From Sinorhizobium numidicum (GTDB lineage Bacteria > Pseudomonadota > Alphaproteobacteria > Rhizobiales > Rhizobiaceae), in the NCBI RefSeq assembly GCF_029892045.1, contig NZ_CP120368.1:2977501-3041500 (forward strand): a stretch of DNA of 64,000 bases, given 5' to 3'. The translations under genes and the position numbers were made by a program. The notes beneath the pieces were generated by a model. That model was not told the DNA's origin. It was given only the letters and a program-made list of their open reading frames with translations, and ran no database searches. Within the stretch, counting starts at the first letter, position 1, and each line of letters begins with the position of its first letter. Positions 53,393-61,751 of the stretch are shown here, in pieces.

Positions 53393-54133
53393 GTGAAGAG
53401 AATCATGAGGGCGCAAGAAATACGCGAGAGCGGGATGGACGGAAGGGGCAAATGGCAGGAGAGGGCCGCGCGCCGCCGTCAGGCCCGCAGCCTGCTGCGC
53501 AAATTTCTGCGCCGGGGCTTTTTCGTGCTGCTCGTCCCCTTCGCCATTTTCATTGCCAGCTTTCTGCAATTTGCCGACACGGTCGCCTCGCTGCAGCCGC
53601 CGGCGGTCCCGAAGGCAGATGCGATCGTCGTATTGACTGGCGGCTTCCAGCGGATCGATCAGGCGGTGAGCCTCTTGAAGTCCGGAGCTGGAAAGCGGTT
53701 GTTGATCTCCGGCGTCCACCCGACGACGACAGCCAGTCAGATACGCCGCAACACCCAGAGCTCGGCCGATCTTTTCAAATGCTGCGTCGATATCGGACAC
53801 GAAGCGGTCGACACGATTGGCAATGCCACCGAGGCCGGACAGTGGATTCGCGACCGAGGCTACAGGAGCGTGCTCGTCGTCACCAACAATTATCACATGC
53901 CGCGCAGTCTTCTCGAGCTGCGGCGTACCAGACCGGGCACCGAGTTCATTGCCTATCCGGTCGTCAATTCCGATCTCAAGACGACCAACTGGCTGCGCAA
54001 TCCGCTGGTGCTGAAGGCCATATTGCTCGAATATGCTAAATATTCCGTCGCCTCGCTGCGCGACATGATGGGCGGGCATTCGACAAATGGTCTTAGAACC
54101 GACTCCGCCAGAGTGGCCCCCGTAGAAAAATAG
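53393..54133 (+). CDS. YdcF/ElyC-like DUF218 membrane protein
   Basis: 246 aa from a GTG; ATGs at 53405 and 53435 are alternatives, the last with a GAGAG site. One membrane helix (about 41-60) is followed by a DUF218 domain: KADAIVVLTGGFQRIDQAVS, GKRLLISGVHP and VVTNNYHMPRSLLELRR. ElyC-type proteins influence envelope and peptidoglycan metabolism. The place between ftsX and plsC is conserved in rhizobia. Confidence 0.88.
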   Translation: MKRIMRAQEIRESGMDGRGKWQERAARRRQARSLLRKFLRRGFFVLLVPFAIFIASFLQFADTVASLQPPAVPKADAIVVLTGGFQRIDQAVSLLKSGAGKRLLISGVHPTTTASQIRRNTQSSADLFKCCVDIGHEAVDTIGNATEAGQWIRDRGYRSVLVVTNNYHMPRSLLELRRTRPGTEFIAYPVVNSDLKTTNWLRNPLVLKAILLEYAKYSVASLRDMMGGHSTNGLRTDSARVAPVEK

Positions 54134-54298
54134 CGCCAACAGCCCTCACGAGGAAGGCGAGGGCGATTATGGCGTCTGGCCAACACACGCTAAAACCTAG
54201 GCAGAAGGCGACTGCATCAAATCGCCCACGGGACTGTTTTCCTCGCTAGCGTATTCGTGTAGGCAGCGAAGTCATCGCACCCGCATCGAGAGCCTGTA

Positions 54299-55075
54299 AT
54301 GATCATCCTGCGTTCGATCCTTTTCAATCTGGTCTTCTATGCCAATCTGATCGTCCAGATGATCGTGCTGACGCCGGTCTATTTCCTGGTCCCGCGCAAG
54401 AAGGCATGGTTCGTGCCGAAGAATTGGGTGAGAAGCAATCACTGGCTGCTGGCCAAGATCGTCGGCACGACCTTCGAAATCGAAGGCCTGGAGAACATTC
54501 CGAAGGGCTCCTTTATCTTCGCGCCGAAGCATCAATCTTTCTGGGATGCCTATGCGCTTCTGCCCTGGCTTGACGATCCGTTCTACATCCTGAAACGCGA
54601 ACTAACCTGGATACCGCTGTTCGGCTGGTACATCATCAAGCAACGCATGGTGCCGGTAAACCGCGCCGCACGGGGCAAGGCCATGACCGAGGTGATGGAG
54701 CGCACCAAGCAGGAGATCGCGTCAGGACGTCAGTTGATCATCTACCCCGAGGGCACGCGCCGCCCGCCCGGCGCACCGCCGGAATATAAATACGGCATCG
54801 CCCGGCTCTACCGCGATCTGCAGGTGCCAGTGGTCCCGGTTGCGATGCATCCGGGGCTGTTCTGGCCACGGCGCAAATTTCTGCGCTTCCCTGGTCACTT
54901 CAAGGTACGCATCCTGCCGCCGATCGAAGCCGGCATGGATCCGGATGCGTTTCTCCAAAGGCTGGTGCAGGTGACCGAGGCCGCAAGCGATGATCTTCTG
55001 ATCGAGACCGCGAAGGCCAATCCGCATTTGCCGCTGCCGCCCACCGCCGAACAGCGGCTGCGCGAGCTAGCTTAA
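54299..55075 (+). CDS. plsC: 1-acyl-sn-glycerol-3-phosphate acyltransferase
   Basis: Adds the second acyl chain in phosphatidic acid synthesis. It is 258 aa. An N-terminal membrane segment (10-32) is followed by the HX4D motif (H78, D83, in KHQSFWDAY), the second block VPVNRAARGKAMTEVM, and the glycerol-phosphate motif YPEGTRRPPGAPPEYKYG. An ornithine-lipid acyltransferase (OlsA-type) function is possible but less likely. Confidence 0.9.
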   Translation: MIILRSILFNLVFYANLIVQMIVLTPVYFLVPRKKAWFVPKNWVRSNHWLLAKIVGTTFEIEGLENIPKGSFIFAPKHQSFWDAYALLPWLDDPFYILKRELTWIPLFGWYIIKQRMVPVNRAARGKAMTEVMERTKQEIASGRQLIIYPEGTRRPPGAPPEYKYGIARLYRDLQVPVVPVAMHPGLFWPRRKFLRFPGHFKVRILPPIEAGMDPDAFLQRLVQVTEAASDDLLIETAKANPHLPLPPTAEQRLRELA

Positions 55076-55077
55076 AA

Positions 55078-55136
55078 ATGCAGCAATTCAAAGTACTACA
55101 GCGATCTTTGTGCGTCTGAAGAGACGCACGGTGTCG
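55078..55136. repeat. right half of a RIME1-type element
   Basis: ATGCAGCAATTCAAAGTACT through GCGTCTGAAGAGACGCACGG matches the right part of 58122-58222. It follows the plsC stop immediately, and its left palindrome is missing. Confidence 0.6.
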
Positions 55137-55471
55137 ATTGCCACGCTATTTTGCCTTTTTGGTCACTATGTTGCCTTTAGTGCAGCATTGTTGACCTAAC
55201 TCCCATCATCGGTCGTTCGGAATCAGGGGAACGAAATCCACTGCTAGTGCGTCTCGCAGGGGCGTCTTCTCTCGACCCAAAGCGGTCGGCGGCATCGCCA
55301 CGATGAATGGCACGGTTCGACCCCGTTGCTGTCATTGCGTCCGGTGCGATGAACGTCTCGATTGAGCCCGAAGCGGCAACATTGACTGCCGCAAACGACA
55401 ACAAAAAAGCTCGGCGGCATGTGCCTCTTCGTGGCGCGAAATAGCGTATCTGTATGAAAGACATTGTTATC

Positions 55472-55501
55472 GACCCGGCCACAGCGCCGGGTCTACTTTT
55501 T
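55472..55501 (+). terminator. orphan Rho-independent terminator (possible small-RNA 3' end)
   Basis: A perfect 8-bp stem, GACCCGGC with GCCGGGTC over CACAGC, is followed by TACTTTTT. No plus-strand gene lies within the preceding 390 bases, so it ends either a long plsC 3' UTR or an unannotated small RNA. Confidence 0.65.
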
Positions 55502-55571
55502 CGGTGCGCGGCTTTATCGCGACCGAGCCCGCGTCAGCGATGAACGCGGGATCCAATTGGTCTAAGCTTGG

Positions 55572-55760
55572 CTAATACCGCCATCTCGGCGCACGTTTGG
55601 CGTTGTCCAATAGTTCGCGAGCCGTGGCGAACGCGCCAAAGAGGCTGGTCAAGCGCTTTTCTTCGTCCTGGCACAAGCGTTGCCGTTCGCAATACTCGTG
55701 AATATTCCAAACCTTCCTCGCAGTGTGGCTGGAAAGCTTTTCGGCTTCGACATGCTCCAT
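55572..55760 (-). CDS. small conserved-looking hypothetical protein
   Basis: 62 aa, MEHVEAEKLSSHTARKVWNI and so on, ending RAPRWRY. It is helical and charged, with no membrane segment; two Cys (CERQRLC) lie six residues apart. A very strong GGGAGGAG site sits 5 bases before the ATG, which argues for a real gene. I do not recognise a function. Confidence 0.65.
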   Translation of the reverse strand: MEHVEAEKLSSHTARKVWNIHEYCERQRLCQDEEKRLTSLFGAFATARELLDNAKRAPRWRY

Positions 55761-55847
55761 CTTGCTCCTCCCAGGCAGTGGACGGTCAGACTATGCTACT
55801 AAAGTCTAATTAAGCAAGAAATAAACTAAGTATTACTTATTGCCTGG

Positions 55848-55922
55848 CGCCGTCTCCTCCGGCGACGGCGATCAAGCGGCAGGTCGAGCGGCTACGGCGG
55901 CTCCCTGCCGCTTCTTGTTTTT
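55848..55922 (+). ncRNA. candidate trans-acting small RNA with anti-Shine-Dalgarno loop
   Basis: Hairpin CGCCGTC/GACGGCG (55848-55870) exposes a TCCTCCGGC loop. Then comes a terminator hairpin, AAGCGGCAGG with CCTGCCGCTT (55874-55913, inner GAGC/GCTC), and CTTGTTTTT. No protein gene precedes or follows on this strand. The design (anti-SD loop plus intrinsic terminator) resembles the alphaproteobacterial alpha-r14 small RNAs. The 5' end is not defined and may be nearer 55800. Confidence 0.4.
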
Positions 55923-56061
55923 GCCCCGTCGATAAACCGGGAAGCTAAGCTGGTTGGGCGTTATGAGGTGTCGTGCCGACGGCATGAAAGTGGCAGCATC
56001 GGCAACCATACAGATGGACGCTGGGAGCGTGACAGGCAATCCTGATGGCCGCTCCGGTTCT

Positions 56062-56247
56062 CTAGCGGCTTCCGCTCGTGTCCGCCGTCTGCGGGATGTA
56101 GACAGCCGTATTAACTCCTTCCTCCAAGAGTGCGCCGCCGATCGCCAAGTATGCGAAGATGGCGCATATCGCGAGGAGCAGAACGCTGACGGGGAATGCC
56201 GTGGACGCTCGCCTTTCGGGAGTACTGTAGTCATCGCGTCCGAACAT
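56062..56247 (-). CDS. small one-pass membrane protein
   Basis: 61 aa from MFGRDDYSTPERRASTAFPV, with one helix (about 18-40, VSVLLLAICAIFAYLAIGGA). The ATG at 56247 is preferred because GGGAGAG lies 6 bases upstream; an ATG 15 bases earlier has no good site. The function is unknown. Its neighbour at 56383-56559 is similar in layout. Confidence 0.6.
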   Translation of the reverse strand: MFGRDDYSTPERRASTAFPVSVLLLAICAIFAYLAIGGALLEEGVNTAVYIPQTADTSGSR

Positions 56248-56382
56248 ATTTTTCTCTCCCATGATCTTTCATGGAGAACGTAATTGTGAGCAAGGGAGTT
56301 CCTTGCCGGACTGCTCGAGGGTGACCCAGCTCCCCTGCGATGCGGGGTTCTGCTTTCGGGCCTCGATCAGCTCATACTTTTG

Positions 56383-56559
56383 TTATTGAGCAGGTTCGGT
56401 CGTTGCAGGTGGCGTGGCTGGAGTTACAGCCGGAGCCGGCCCTGTTGTTGTTGCCGGAGGCGTTTCGGCCCTTTGTTCTTCAGACTTTGGCACCAGATAT
56501 ACCAGTGCGAAGATAAGGACGATGACTGCGACGACGCCGATGATCACGAGTCTAATCAT
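56383..56559 (-). CDS. small one-pass membrane protein with Pro/Ala/Thr-rich tail
   Basis: 58 aa. It begins MIRLVIIGVVAVIVLIFALV, a membrane helix from residue 3 to 23, then KSEEQRAETPP and a low-complexity Pro-Ala-Thr tail ending TEPAQ. AAGGAG lies 10 bases before the ATG. No family is recognised. It is too short for default gene callers, so it may be missing from annotations. Confidence 0.6.
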   Translation of the reverse strand: MIRLVIIGVVAVIVLIFALVYLVPKSEEQRAETPPATTTGPAPAVTPATPPATTEPAQ

Positions 56560-56769
56560 GCGCTTCTGCTCCTTCTAGTATCGGTCTCCTTCAATGTATC
56601 ACGAGTACGCAGGCGCAAGCCCGGCAGGTGGAGGCGGCGCAACGATCGACCGTCGCAGCCACGAGGCCATCCGGCTGTCGCAAAAGCCGGTAGCGAAACA
56701 CCGACTCTGCGAGGGAGTTTTGCGACAGAGATTTTCTTGAAAGGCAGCGTCGCCGATTTTGTCCGTATA

Positions 56770-57165
56770 TTAGGGATATCGCGACAAATCTATCAGCGGA
56801 AAGGCGCTCAAGGCGCTTGGTATGGTGACTGGGGCTGCCGGATGCAGATACAATCGGCCCAATTCTCCAATGGCTGAGACATCAAGCAAAGCCATGGAGC
56901 GAAGCGTTTCGTCTTCCAACAGCTCAAGCATGCGAGTGATTGCGGCCTCGCCTCCCGCGGCCAGGGCATAGCACTGCATGCGGCCAAGGCCTACGAGGTC
57001 CGCACCTATTGCGAGGGCTTTAATGATATCCGATCCGCGACAGAGCCCTCCATCGACCATCACCTTTGCTCGGCCTGCTACGGCATCGATGATTTCGGGC
57101 AAGGCATCCATTGTAGCACGGCCATGGTCGAGCTGACGGCCACCATCGACGAGGAGGTGATTAAG
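56770..57165 (-). pseudogene. alpha-hydroxy-acid oxidase (L-lactate dehydrogenase type) C-terminal remnant
   Basis: The frame reads DGGRQLDHGRATMDALPEII, then GRAKVMVDGGLCRGSDIIKA and LAIGADLVGLGRMQCYALAA, the FMN-binding end of the glycolate oxidase/LldD/MftD family. The usual SNHGGRQLD is degraded to LLVDGGRQLD, and nothing recognisable of the first ~250 residues lies upstream. It is a 5'-truncated relic. Confidence 0.8.
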
Positions 57166-57508
57166 AGAGCCAACACGAGTGCGCGCAAACTGCCCGAACC
57201 CATCGGAAACCGCATTTCATACTCTCCATTCAGCATCTCAACGCGCCCAGAGAATAGCGGAACTCGCGGTGTGAACAATGACCGCAGATGGCACAATGTT
57301 GCCCTTTGGCGCTGTGGCCGCGAATTTCCGGATTCCACCCAAAGCGATCCTCCGGGGAAATTGCCGCGAGTTATGGTGAAGGGCAATTTACCCTGGCAAA
57401 AAAGCTAAGATTGCTGAATAGTCTGAAGACGAGATGCTTATTTTTCAGTGCGTTGGCCACGGCATAGGGGTAAGTTAGCGTGGCAATCGACACACGGCTA
57501 GGGTTTGA
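57166..57508. other. intergenic stretch upstream of the oxidase relic, no clear gene
   Basis: About 340 bases. On the minus strand a frame from 57381 to 57238 reads HNSRQFPRRIALGGIRKFAA and so on to a TGA, with no start or ribosome site; it may be a relic of a lost gene or element. I see no terminal inverted repeats. Confidence 0.35.
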
Positions 57509-58063
57509 CTAGGCCTGAGCCGAAGCAGCTCCGCCCGCGGCAAGCACCGCCACGACATCCTCGAGCCACTGGTCGCGGATGCCCATTTCGCGGAGATGGG
57601 AGAGCGTATTGAGGACATAATCCGTGTTTGGCCCGGACTTGCCGACAGCGGCCGCCACAGTTGCCGCCGCTTCCGTCGCCGTCAGGGCCCCTGCATACTG
57701 GACGTGGCTGCGGTCGATCACGTAGGCAAGCGCCGGCACGCGGCGTCCATCCGCGAGTTGGACCGGCATCATCCGCTCTTTGTAGACATGCGTGACCAGT
57801 TCCCGCTCGCGAAGATAATCGATCACATCCGCCTTGTCGCTCGCCGCCACGCGGAAGGCCGTACCAATGCAGGAGCCGCCGTAGTCGAGGCCGAGCACAA
57901 GACCTGGACGCCGTTCCGTGCCGCGATGCACCCAGGAGCGTACGCAAAGCGAGCGGCGATAGCCGAAAGCGCGCGCCGTCCGCTTCTCCTCGAAGCGAAA
58001 GCCCGGATTCCACATCAGCGAGCCGTAGCCAAAGACCCAAAATTCGTCCATATCCACTGCCAT
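57509..58063 (-). CDS. chaC: gamma-glutamylcyclotransferase (ChaC type)
   Basis: Splits glutathione to 5-oxoproline and Cys-Gly. It is 184 aa. The substrate loop FGYGSLMWNPGF is at the N-terminus and the catalytic Glu lies in IDYLRERE. VHRGTERRPGLVLGLDYGGS and ALAYVIDRSHVQYAGAL are ChaC-typical. An ATG at 58051 is an alternative start. Confidence 0.93.
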   Translation of the reverse strand: MAVDMDEFWVFGYGSLMWNPGFRFEEKRTARAFGYRRSLCVRSWVHRGTERRPGLVLGLDYGGSCIGTAFRVAASDKADVIDYLRERELVTHVYKERMMPVQLADGRRVPALAYVIDRSHVQYAGALTATEAAATVAAAVGKSGPNTDYVLNTLSHLREMGIRDQWLEDVVAVLAAGGAASAQA

Positions 58064-58121
58064 TCAACCCATGCTGCTGCCGATTGGCGAATAAACCTCG
58101 GCAATACCCGTAGCTGACTAC

Positions 58122-58222
58122 TGCATGTTTCCTTAAATCGGAGCCGATTTAAGGATAAACATGCAGCAACTCAAAGTGCTGCAGCGACCTTCACGCGTCT
58201 GAAAAGACGCACGGCGCCGTAG
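58122..58222. repeat. complete RIME1-type intergenic element
   Basis: About 101 bases with two palindromes: TGCATGTTT...AAACATGCA around TAAATCGG/CCGATTTA, and GCGTCTGAAAAGACGC followed by ACGGCGCCGTAG. This is the layout of the Rhizobium-specific intergenic mosaic element RIME1. Partial copies lie at 14945, 49345 and 55078. Confidence 0.75.
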
Positions 58223-58231
58223 AACTTTCTA

Positions 58232-58280
58232 GAGCGGGATGAGGAAAAGTGTGAAGCGGTTTTCCGCCCGTATCCCGCTC
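58232..58280. repeat. short palindromic repeat adjoining RIME1
   Basis: GAGCGGGATGAGGAAAAGTG...GCGGTTTTCCGCCCGTATCC then CGCTC: an imperfect 49-base palindrome. Related, less perfect copies are at 44906, 59454, 62574 and 22294. Confidence 0.6.
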
Positions 58281-58435
58281 AAGCTGTTAGAAACGCGCCA
58301 TAAACGCGAAAGCACCGAAATTCCGGTGCGGATGAGCGAAGTCCGCTGCCGCGCCGCGCAGGAAAATAGTTTGCGGGATTGCATCCGACCACCCGAAAGC
58401 CGGATGCCGACGCAACAATTGGAGTACGCGACACC

Positions 58436-59449
58436 ATGACGGTCACCGAAGTCGCCAACGGGCGGCCCACTGGCAGGAAGTTCCGCTGGCTGGCAATTGG
58501 CATTGTGCTTGCCATCGGCCTCTATTCCGGCGGCTGGTATCTTGCCGCCGACCAGCTCGAGAAGCGGGTGACGTCCTATCTCACGGAAAAGCAGACCGCC
58601 GGCTTCGGTGGTGAATGCACGGATCTGGAGGTTCGCGGTTTCCCCTTCCGCATCGGCCTTTTCTGCGACAAGATTCGCCTCGACGATACGCGCCTTGGCG
58701 CATCCGCCTCCTTCGGCGCGCTGAGAACGGCCGCACAGGTCTACCAGCCCGGGCGTGCGGTCATCGAGCTCGACGGCCCCGCCGAAGTACGGGTCTCGCC
58801 GGATGTGTCGATATCCGCCGACTGGACCTTGCTCCATGCCAGCCTGGCGGCGACAATGTCGGGCATCGACCGTACGTCGCTCGCCTATGACAATCTTACC
58901 GGCACGGTGCGTGCGCCGCTGATCGGCGACAGCCTGGGCTTTGGCGCAGCCCATGGTGAGGTGCATCTTCGCAAGAACGGCACGGATGTCGACGCAGCTC
59001 TGAGCGTGGATAAGCTCGATCTGCGCCCGCACCAGGGGCCGAGCTTCGCCCCTCCGGTTGACATAGCGGCGGATCTGACCGTCGTCGATCAAGCCGAATG
59101 GCTGCAGGCGAGCGGCTTTTCACCGCAGATGCTTCGCGGCACCAAGGGCGAATTGCGTCAACTGAGCCTTGATGCCGGCGCGGGAATGAGCCTCAAGCTT
59201 AAGGGTCCCTTCTCTGTCGACGATCAGGGGCTGATTTCCGGCGAGTTCTCCCTGACCATGACGGATATCGTGGCCTGGCGGGAGAACCTGGTGAAGGCGG
59301 TGCCGGAAGAAACCGACCTCATCAACGATATCGCCAACATGCTGACTGCACTTGCCGGCGGCAAGAACGAGGCCACCGTCAAGCTTAACGTGCGCGACGG
59401 TACGGCATTCCTCGCCTTCATTCCGATCGGCGTGCTGCCCGCGCTATGA
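58436..59449 (+). CDS. DUF2125 family exported protein
   Basis: 337 aa from MTVTEVANGRPTGRKFRWLA. One N-terminal membrane helix or signal anchor (about 16-40) is followed by a long beta-rich periplasmic domain (GGECTDLEVRGFPFRIGLFC then DKIRLDD). Conserved in Alphaproteobacteria, function unknown; the fold suggests AsmA-like repeats. It converges on tyrC. Confidence 0.88.
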   Translation: MTVTEVANGRPTGRKFRWLAIGIVLAIGLYSGGWYLAADQLEKRVTSYLTEKQTAGFGGECTDLEVRGFPFRIGLFCDKIRLDDTRLGASASFGALRTAAQVYQPGRAVIELDGPAEVRVSPDVSISADWTLLHASLAATMSGIDRTSLAYDNLTGTVRAPLIGDSLGFGAAHGEVHLRKNGTDVDAALSVDKLDLRPHQGPSFAPPVDIAADLTVVDQAEWLQASGFSPQMLRGTKGELRQLSLDAGAGMSLKLKGPFSVDDQGLISGEFSLTMTDIVAWRENLVKAVPEETDLINDIANMLTALAGGKNEATVKLNVRDGTAFLAFIPIGVLPAL

Positions 59450-59453
59450 GACA

Positions 59454-59490
59454 ACGGGATGTATGAAGCGGCTTCCGGCATTCCGCTCCA
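59454..59490. repeat. short palindromic repeat (decayed copy)
   Basis: ACGGGATGTATGAAGCGGCT through CCGGCATTCCGCTCC lies between two convergent genes; it is a shortened relative of 58232-58280. Confidence 0.4.
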
Positions 59491-59504
59491 GCCGTTTTGC
59501 AGGC

Positions 59505-60428
59505 CTATTTCTGATCCATTGCGTGCCGGCCGAAGTCCGGCATCGCCGTGTCCTGGCCGGCCTGAATGATCGACCGGCGGATTGCCCGCGTGCGGGTGAA
59601 GAGATCAAACAGCTTGTCGCCGTCACCCCAGCGGATCGCACGCTGTAGCGAGGCGAGATCCTCCGAGAAGCGGGCAAGCATCTCGAGGATAGCGTCCTTG
59701 TTGTGCAGGCAGACGTCGCGCCACATGGTCGGGTCCGAGGCCGCGAGGCGGGTGAAATCGCGGAAACCGGATGCCGAATATTTGATCACTTCGGATTCCG
59801 TTACGGTTTCAAGGTCATCGGCCGTTCCGACGATGTTGTAGGCGATGATGTGCGGAAGGTGCGAAACGATCGCCAGCACCTTGTCATGATGCTCCGGATC
59901 CATCTCGTCGACCATCGAGCCAAGCGTTTCCCAGAAGAGCCTGAGCCTGGCGACGGCCTCCTCGTCCGTGCCGGGAGGCGGCGTCAGAATGCACCAGCGT
60001 CCGCGGAAAAGTCCGGCGAACCCGGCGTCGGGACCTGAATGTTCCGTCCCGGCGATCGGGTGGCCGGGAATGAAATGCACGGTCTTGGCCAGATGCGGCG
60101 CCATCTGGGCGATCACCGACCCTTTCGTCGAGCCGACATCGGTAACAATCGCGCCGGGTTTCAGATGCGCGGCGATTTCCGCAGCGATGGCGCCCGAAGC
60201 ACCGACCGGCACTGAGACGACAACGAGATCGGCATTCTTGACGGCCTCGGCCGCCGAAAGCGTATAACGGTCGCCGAGACCGAGCTGCTCGGCGCGTTTC
60301 AGCGTCGCCTCCGTTCGCGTCGAAACGACGATCGTTCCGGCAAGCTGTTTCTCGCGGATGTCCCGTGCGATCGACGATCCGATAAGGCCTATGCCGATGA
60401 GGGCGATCGTTTCGAACTGCGGAGCCAT
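59505..60428 (-). CDS. tyrC: prephenate/arogenate dehydrogenase (cyclohexadienyl type)
   Basis: Tyrosine synthesis. It is 307 aa. The NAD motif is ALIGIGLIGSSIARDI, followed by DVGSTKGSV and HFIPGHPIAGTEHSG; SHLPHIIAYNIV and SASGFRDFTRLAASDP are the helical-domain signatures. Its ATG shares one base with the hisC stop (TAATG), so the genes are translationally coupled. Confidence 0.95.
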   Translation of the reverse strand: MAPQFETIALIGIGLIGSSIARDIREKQLAGTIVVSTRTEATLKRAEQLGLGDRYTLSAAEAVKNADLVVVSVPVGASGAIAAEIAAHLKPGAIVTDVGSTKGSVIAQMAPHLAKTVHFIPGHPIAGTEHSGPDAGFAGLFRGRWCILTPPPGTDEEAVARLRLFWETLGSMVDEMDPEHHDKVLAIVSHLPHIIAYNIVGTADDLETVTESEVIKYSASGFRDFTRLAASDPTMWRDVCLHNKDAILEMLARFSEDLASLQRAIRWGDGDKLFDLFTRTRAIRRSIIQAGQDTAMPDFGRHAMDQK

Positions 60429-61534
60429 TATTTCCGTCCCATGAATTCAGCAAGTGCGGCGATTACGCCTTCATTCGCCTCTTGCGAGCCGATGGTCATG
60501 CGCAGCGCATTGGGGAAACCATAAGCGCGCACGCCACGCAGGATGAAGCCGCGGCTTGTCAGAAACGCATCCGCTTCCTCGGCCGATTTTCCGTCGGCCT
60601 CCGGGAAATGGATCAGCACGAAATTGGCGACCGAAGGCGTGACGCGGAGACCGATCGCCTGCAGTGCCTCGGTTATCGTTGAGAGCCAGGTCAGATTGTG
60701 ATCGACCGCTGCCGCAACGAATGCCTGGTCCCGGATTGCGGCAGCGCCGGCCGCGATGGCGGGCGCATTGAGGTTGAACGGACCACGCACACGCTCGACC
60801 GCGTCCACGACATCGCGCGGCGCATACATCCAGCCAATGCGTAAGCCCGCAAGGCCATATATCTTCGAAAACGTCCGCGTCATCACGACGTTGCGATTGC
60901 CCGAAACCAGCTCTAACCCGGCTTCGTAGTCGTTGCGACGGACATATTCGGCATAGGCGGCGTCGAGCACCAGCAGCGCGCTAGCGGGAAGTCCGGCATG
61001 CAGCCGCCGGACCTCGTCAACCGGAATATAGGTGCCGGTCGGGTTTGCCGGATTGGCGATGAAGACGATCTTCGTCCGCTCCGTCACCGCAGCCAGGATC
61101 GCATCGACGTCGACGCGCGCATCCCTTTCCTGGACCGTCACGGCAGTGCCACCGGCGGCCATGATCTGGATCTTGTACACCAGGAAGCCGTGCTCGGTGA
61201 CAATTCCCTCGTCACCGGATCCGAGATAGGTGTGGCAGAGGAGCCCGAGCAGTTCGTCCGAGCCGTTGCCGCAAAGGATATTCGCCGGATTCAGCGCATG
61301 GACGGCGGCGATCGCGTCCTTGAGGGCGTGCGCCTGTCCGTCGGGGTAGCGCTCGAGGTTGAACGCTGCTTTCCGGAACGCCTCGATCGCGCTCGGGCTG
61401 GCGCCAAGCGGCGTCTCGTTCGACGAGAGCTTGTGAACCTTGGCGGCGCCCGGCGCGTGTTCCTTGCCGGGCACATAGGCGGCAATGTCGAGAATGCCGG
61501 GGCGCGGCTGAGGGCTCTTCGAAACAAGGTTCAT
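60428..61534 (-). CDS. hisC: histidinol-phosphate aminotransferase (aromatic/histidinol type)
   Basis: 368 aa, PLP-dependent fold I. The PLP Lys is in [29 protein letters not shown] and [16 protein letters not shown] are family motifs. Coupling to tyrC suggests it serves phenylalanine/tyrosine transamination as well as, or rather than, histidine synthesis; rhizobia have several hisC paralogues. Confidence 0.93.
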   Translation of the reverse strand: MNLVSKSPQPRPGILDIAAYVPGKEHAPGAAKVHKLSSNETPLGASPSAIEAFRKAAFNLERYPDGQAHALKDAIAAVHALNPANILCGNGSDELLGLLCHTYLGSGDEGIVTEHGFLVYKIQIMAAGGTAVTVQERDARVDVDAILAAVTERTKIVFIANPANPTGTYIPVDEVRRLHAGLPASALLVLDAAYAEYVRRNDYEAGLELVSGNRNVVMTRTFSKIYGLAGLRIGWMYAPRDVVDAVERVRGPFNLNAPAIAAGAAAIRDQAFVAAAVDHNLTWLSTITEALQAIGLRVTPSVANFVLIHFPEADGKSAEEADAFLTSRGFILRGVRAYGFPNALRMTIGSQEANEGVIAALAEFMGRK

Positions 61535-61627
61535 CGGATCGTCTTTCGGGGAACGAATGCGATCCAGCCAATACCGGGACTAAGCAAATTTGTCGAGTGT
61601 GACGTCTTTAACAGGGCAGGCGCAAAA

Positions 61628-61734
61628 TATTTGCCCCTCATCCGGCCTGCCGGCCCTCTCTGCAGGCGGGTCGACGGAGACGCGCGGCAAGCTCCGAGGC
61701 CAAAATCGCCTCTCCCCGCCTGCGGCGAGAGGCT
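61628..61734. repeat. rhizobial-type GC-rich intergenic palindrome
   Basis: Begins with TTTGCCCCTCATCCGGCCTG and ends in the hairpin GCCTCTC/GAGAGGC (61706-61731). CCTCTCCCCGC...GCGAGAGG palindromes of this type are frequent between genes in Rhizobiales. It sits between hisC and the methyltransferase gene. Confidence 0.45.
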
Positions 61735-61751
61735 AGGGCAAAGCAATCGAC

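Noticed and set aside
55305..55335. GGTTCGACCCC resembling a tRNA T arm
   Set aside because: No matching acceptor, anticodon or D arm in the 80 bases upstream.
55177..55482. A 101-codon minus-strand frame
   Set aside because: No ribosome site, no family features, and it overlaps the orphan terminator; probably noncoding.
55528..55550. CCCGCGT/ACGCGGG hairpin, considered as a terminator for the small gene at 55572
   Set aside because: No T run follows on either strand, so evidence is too weak to list it.
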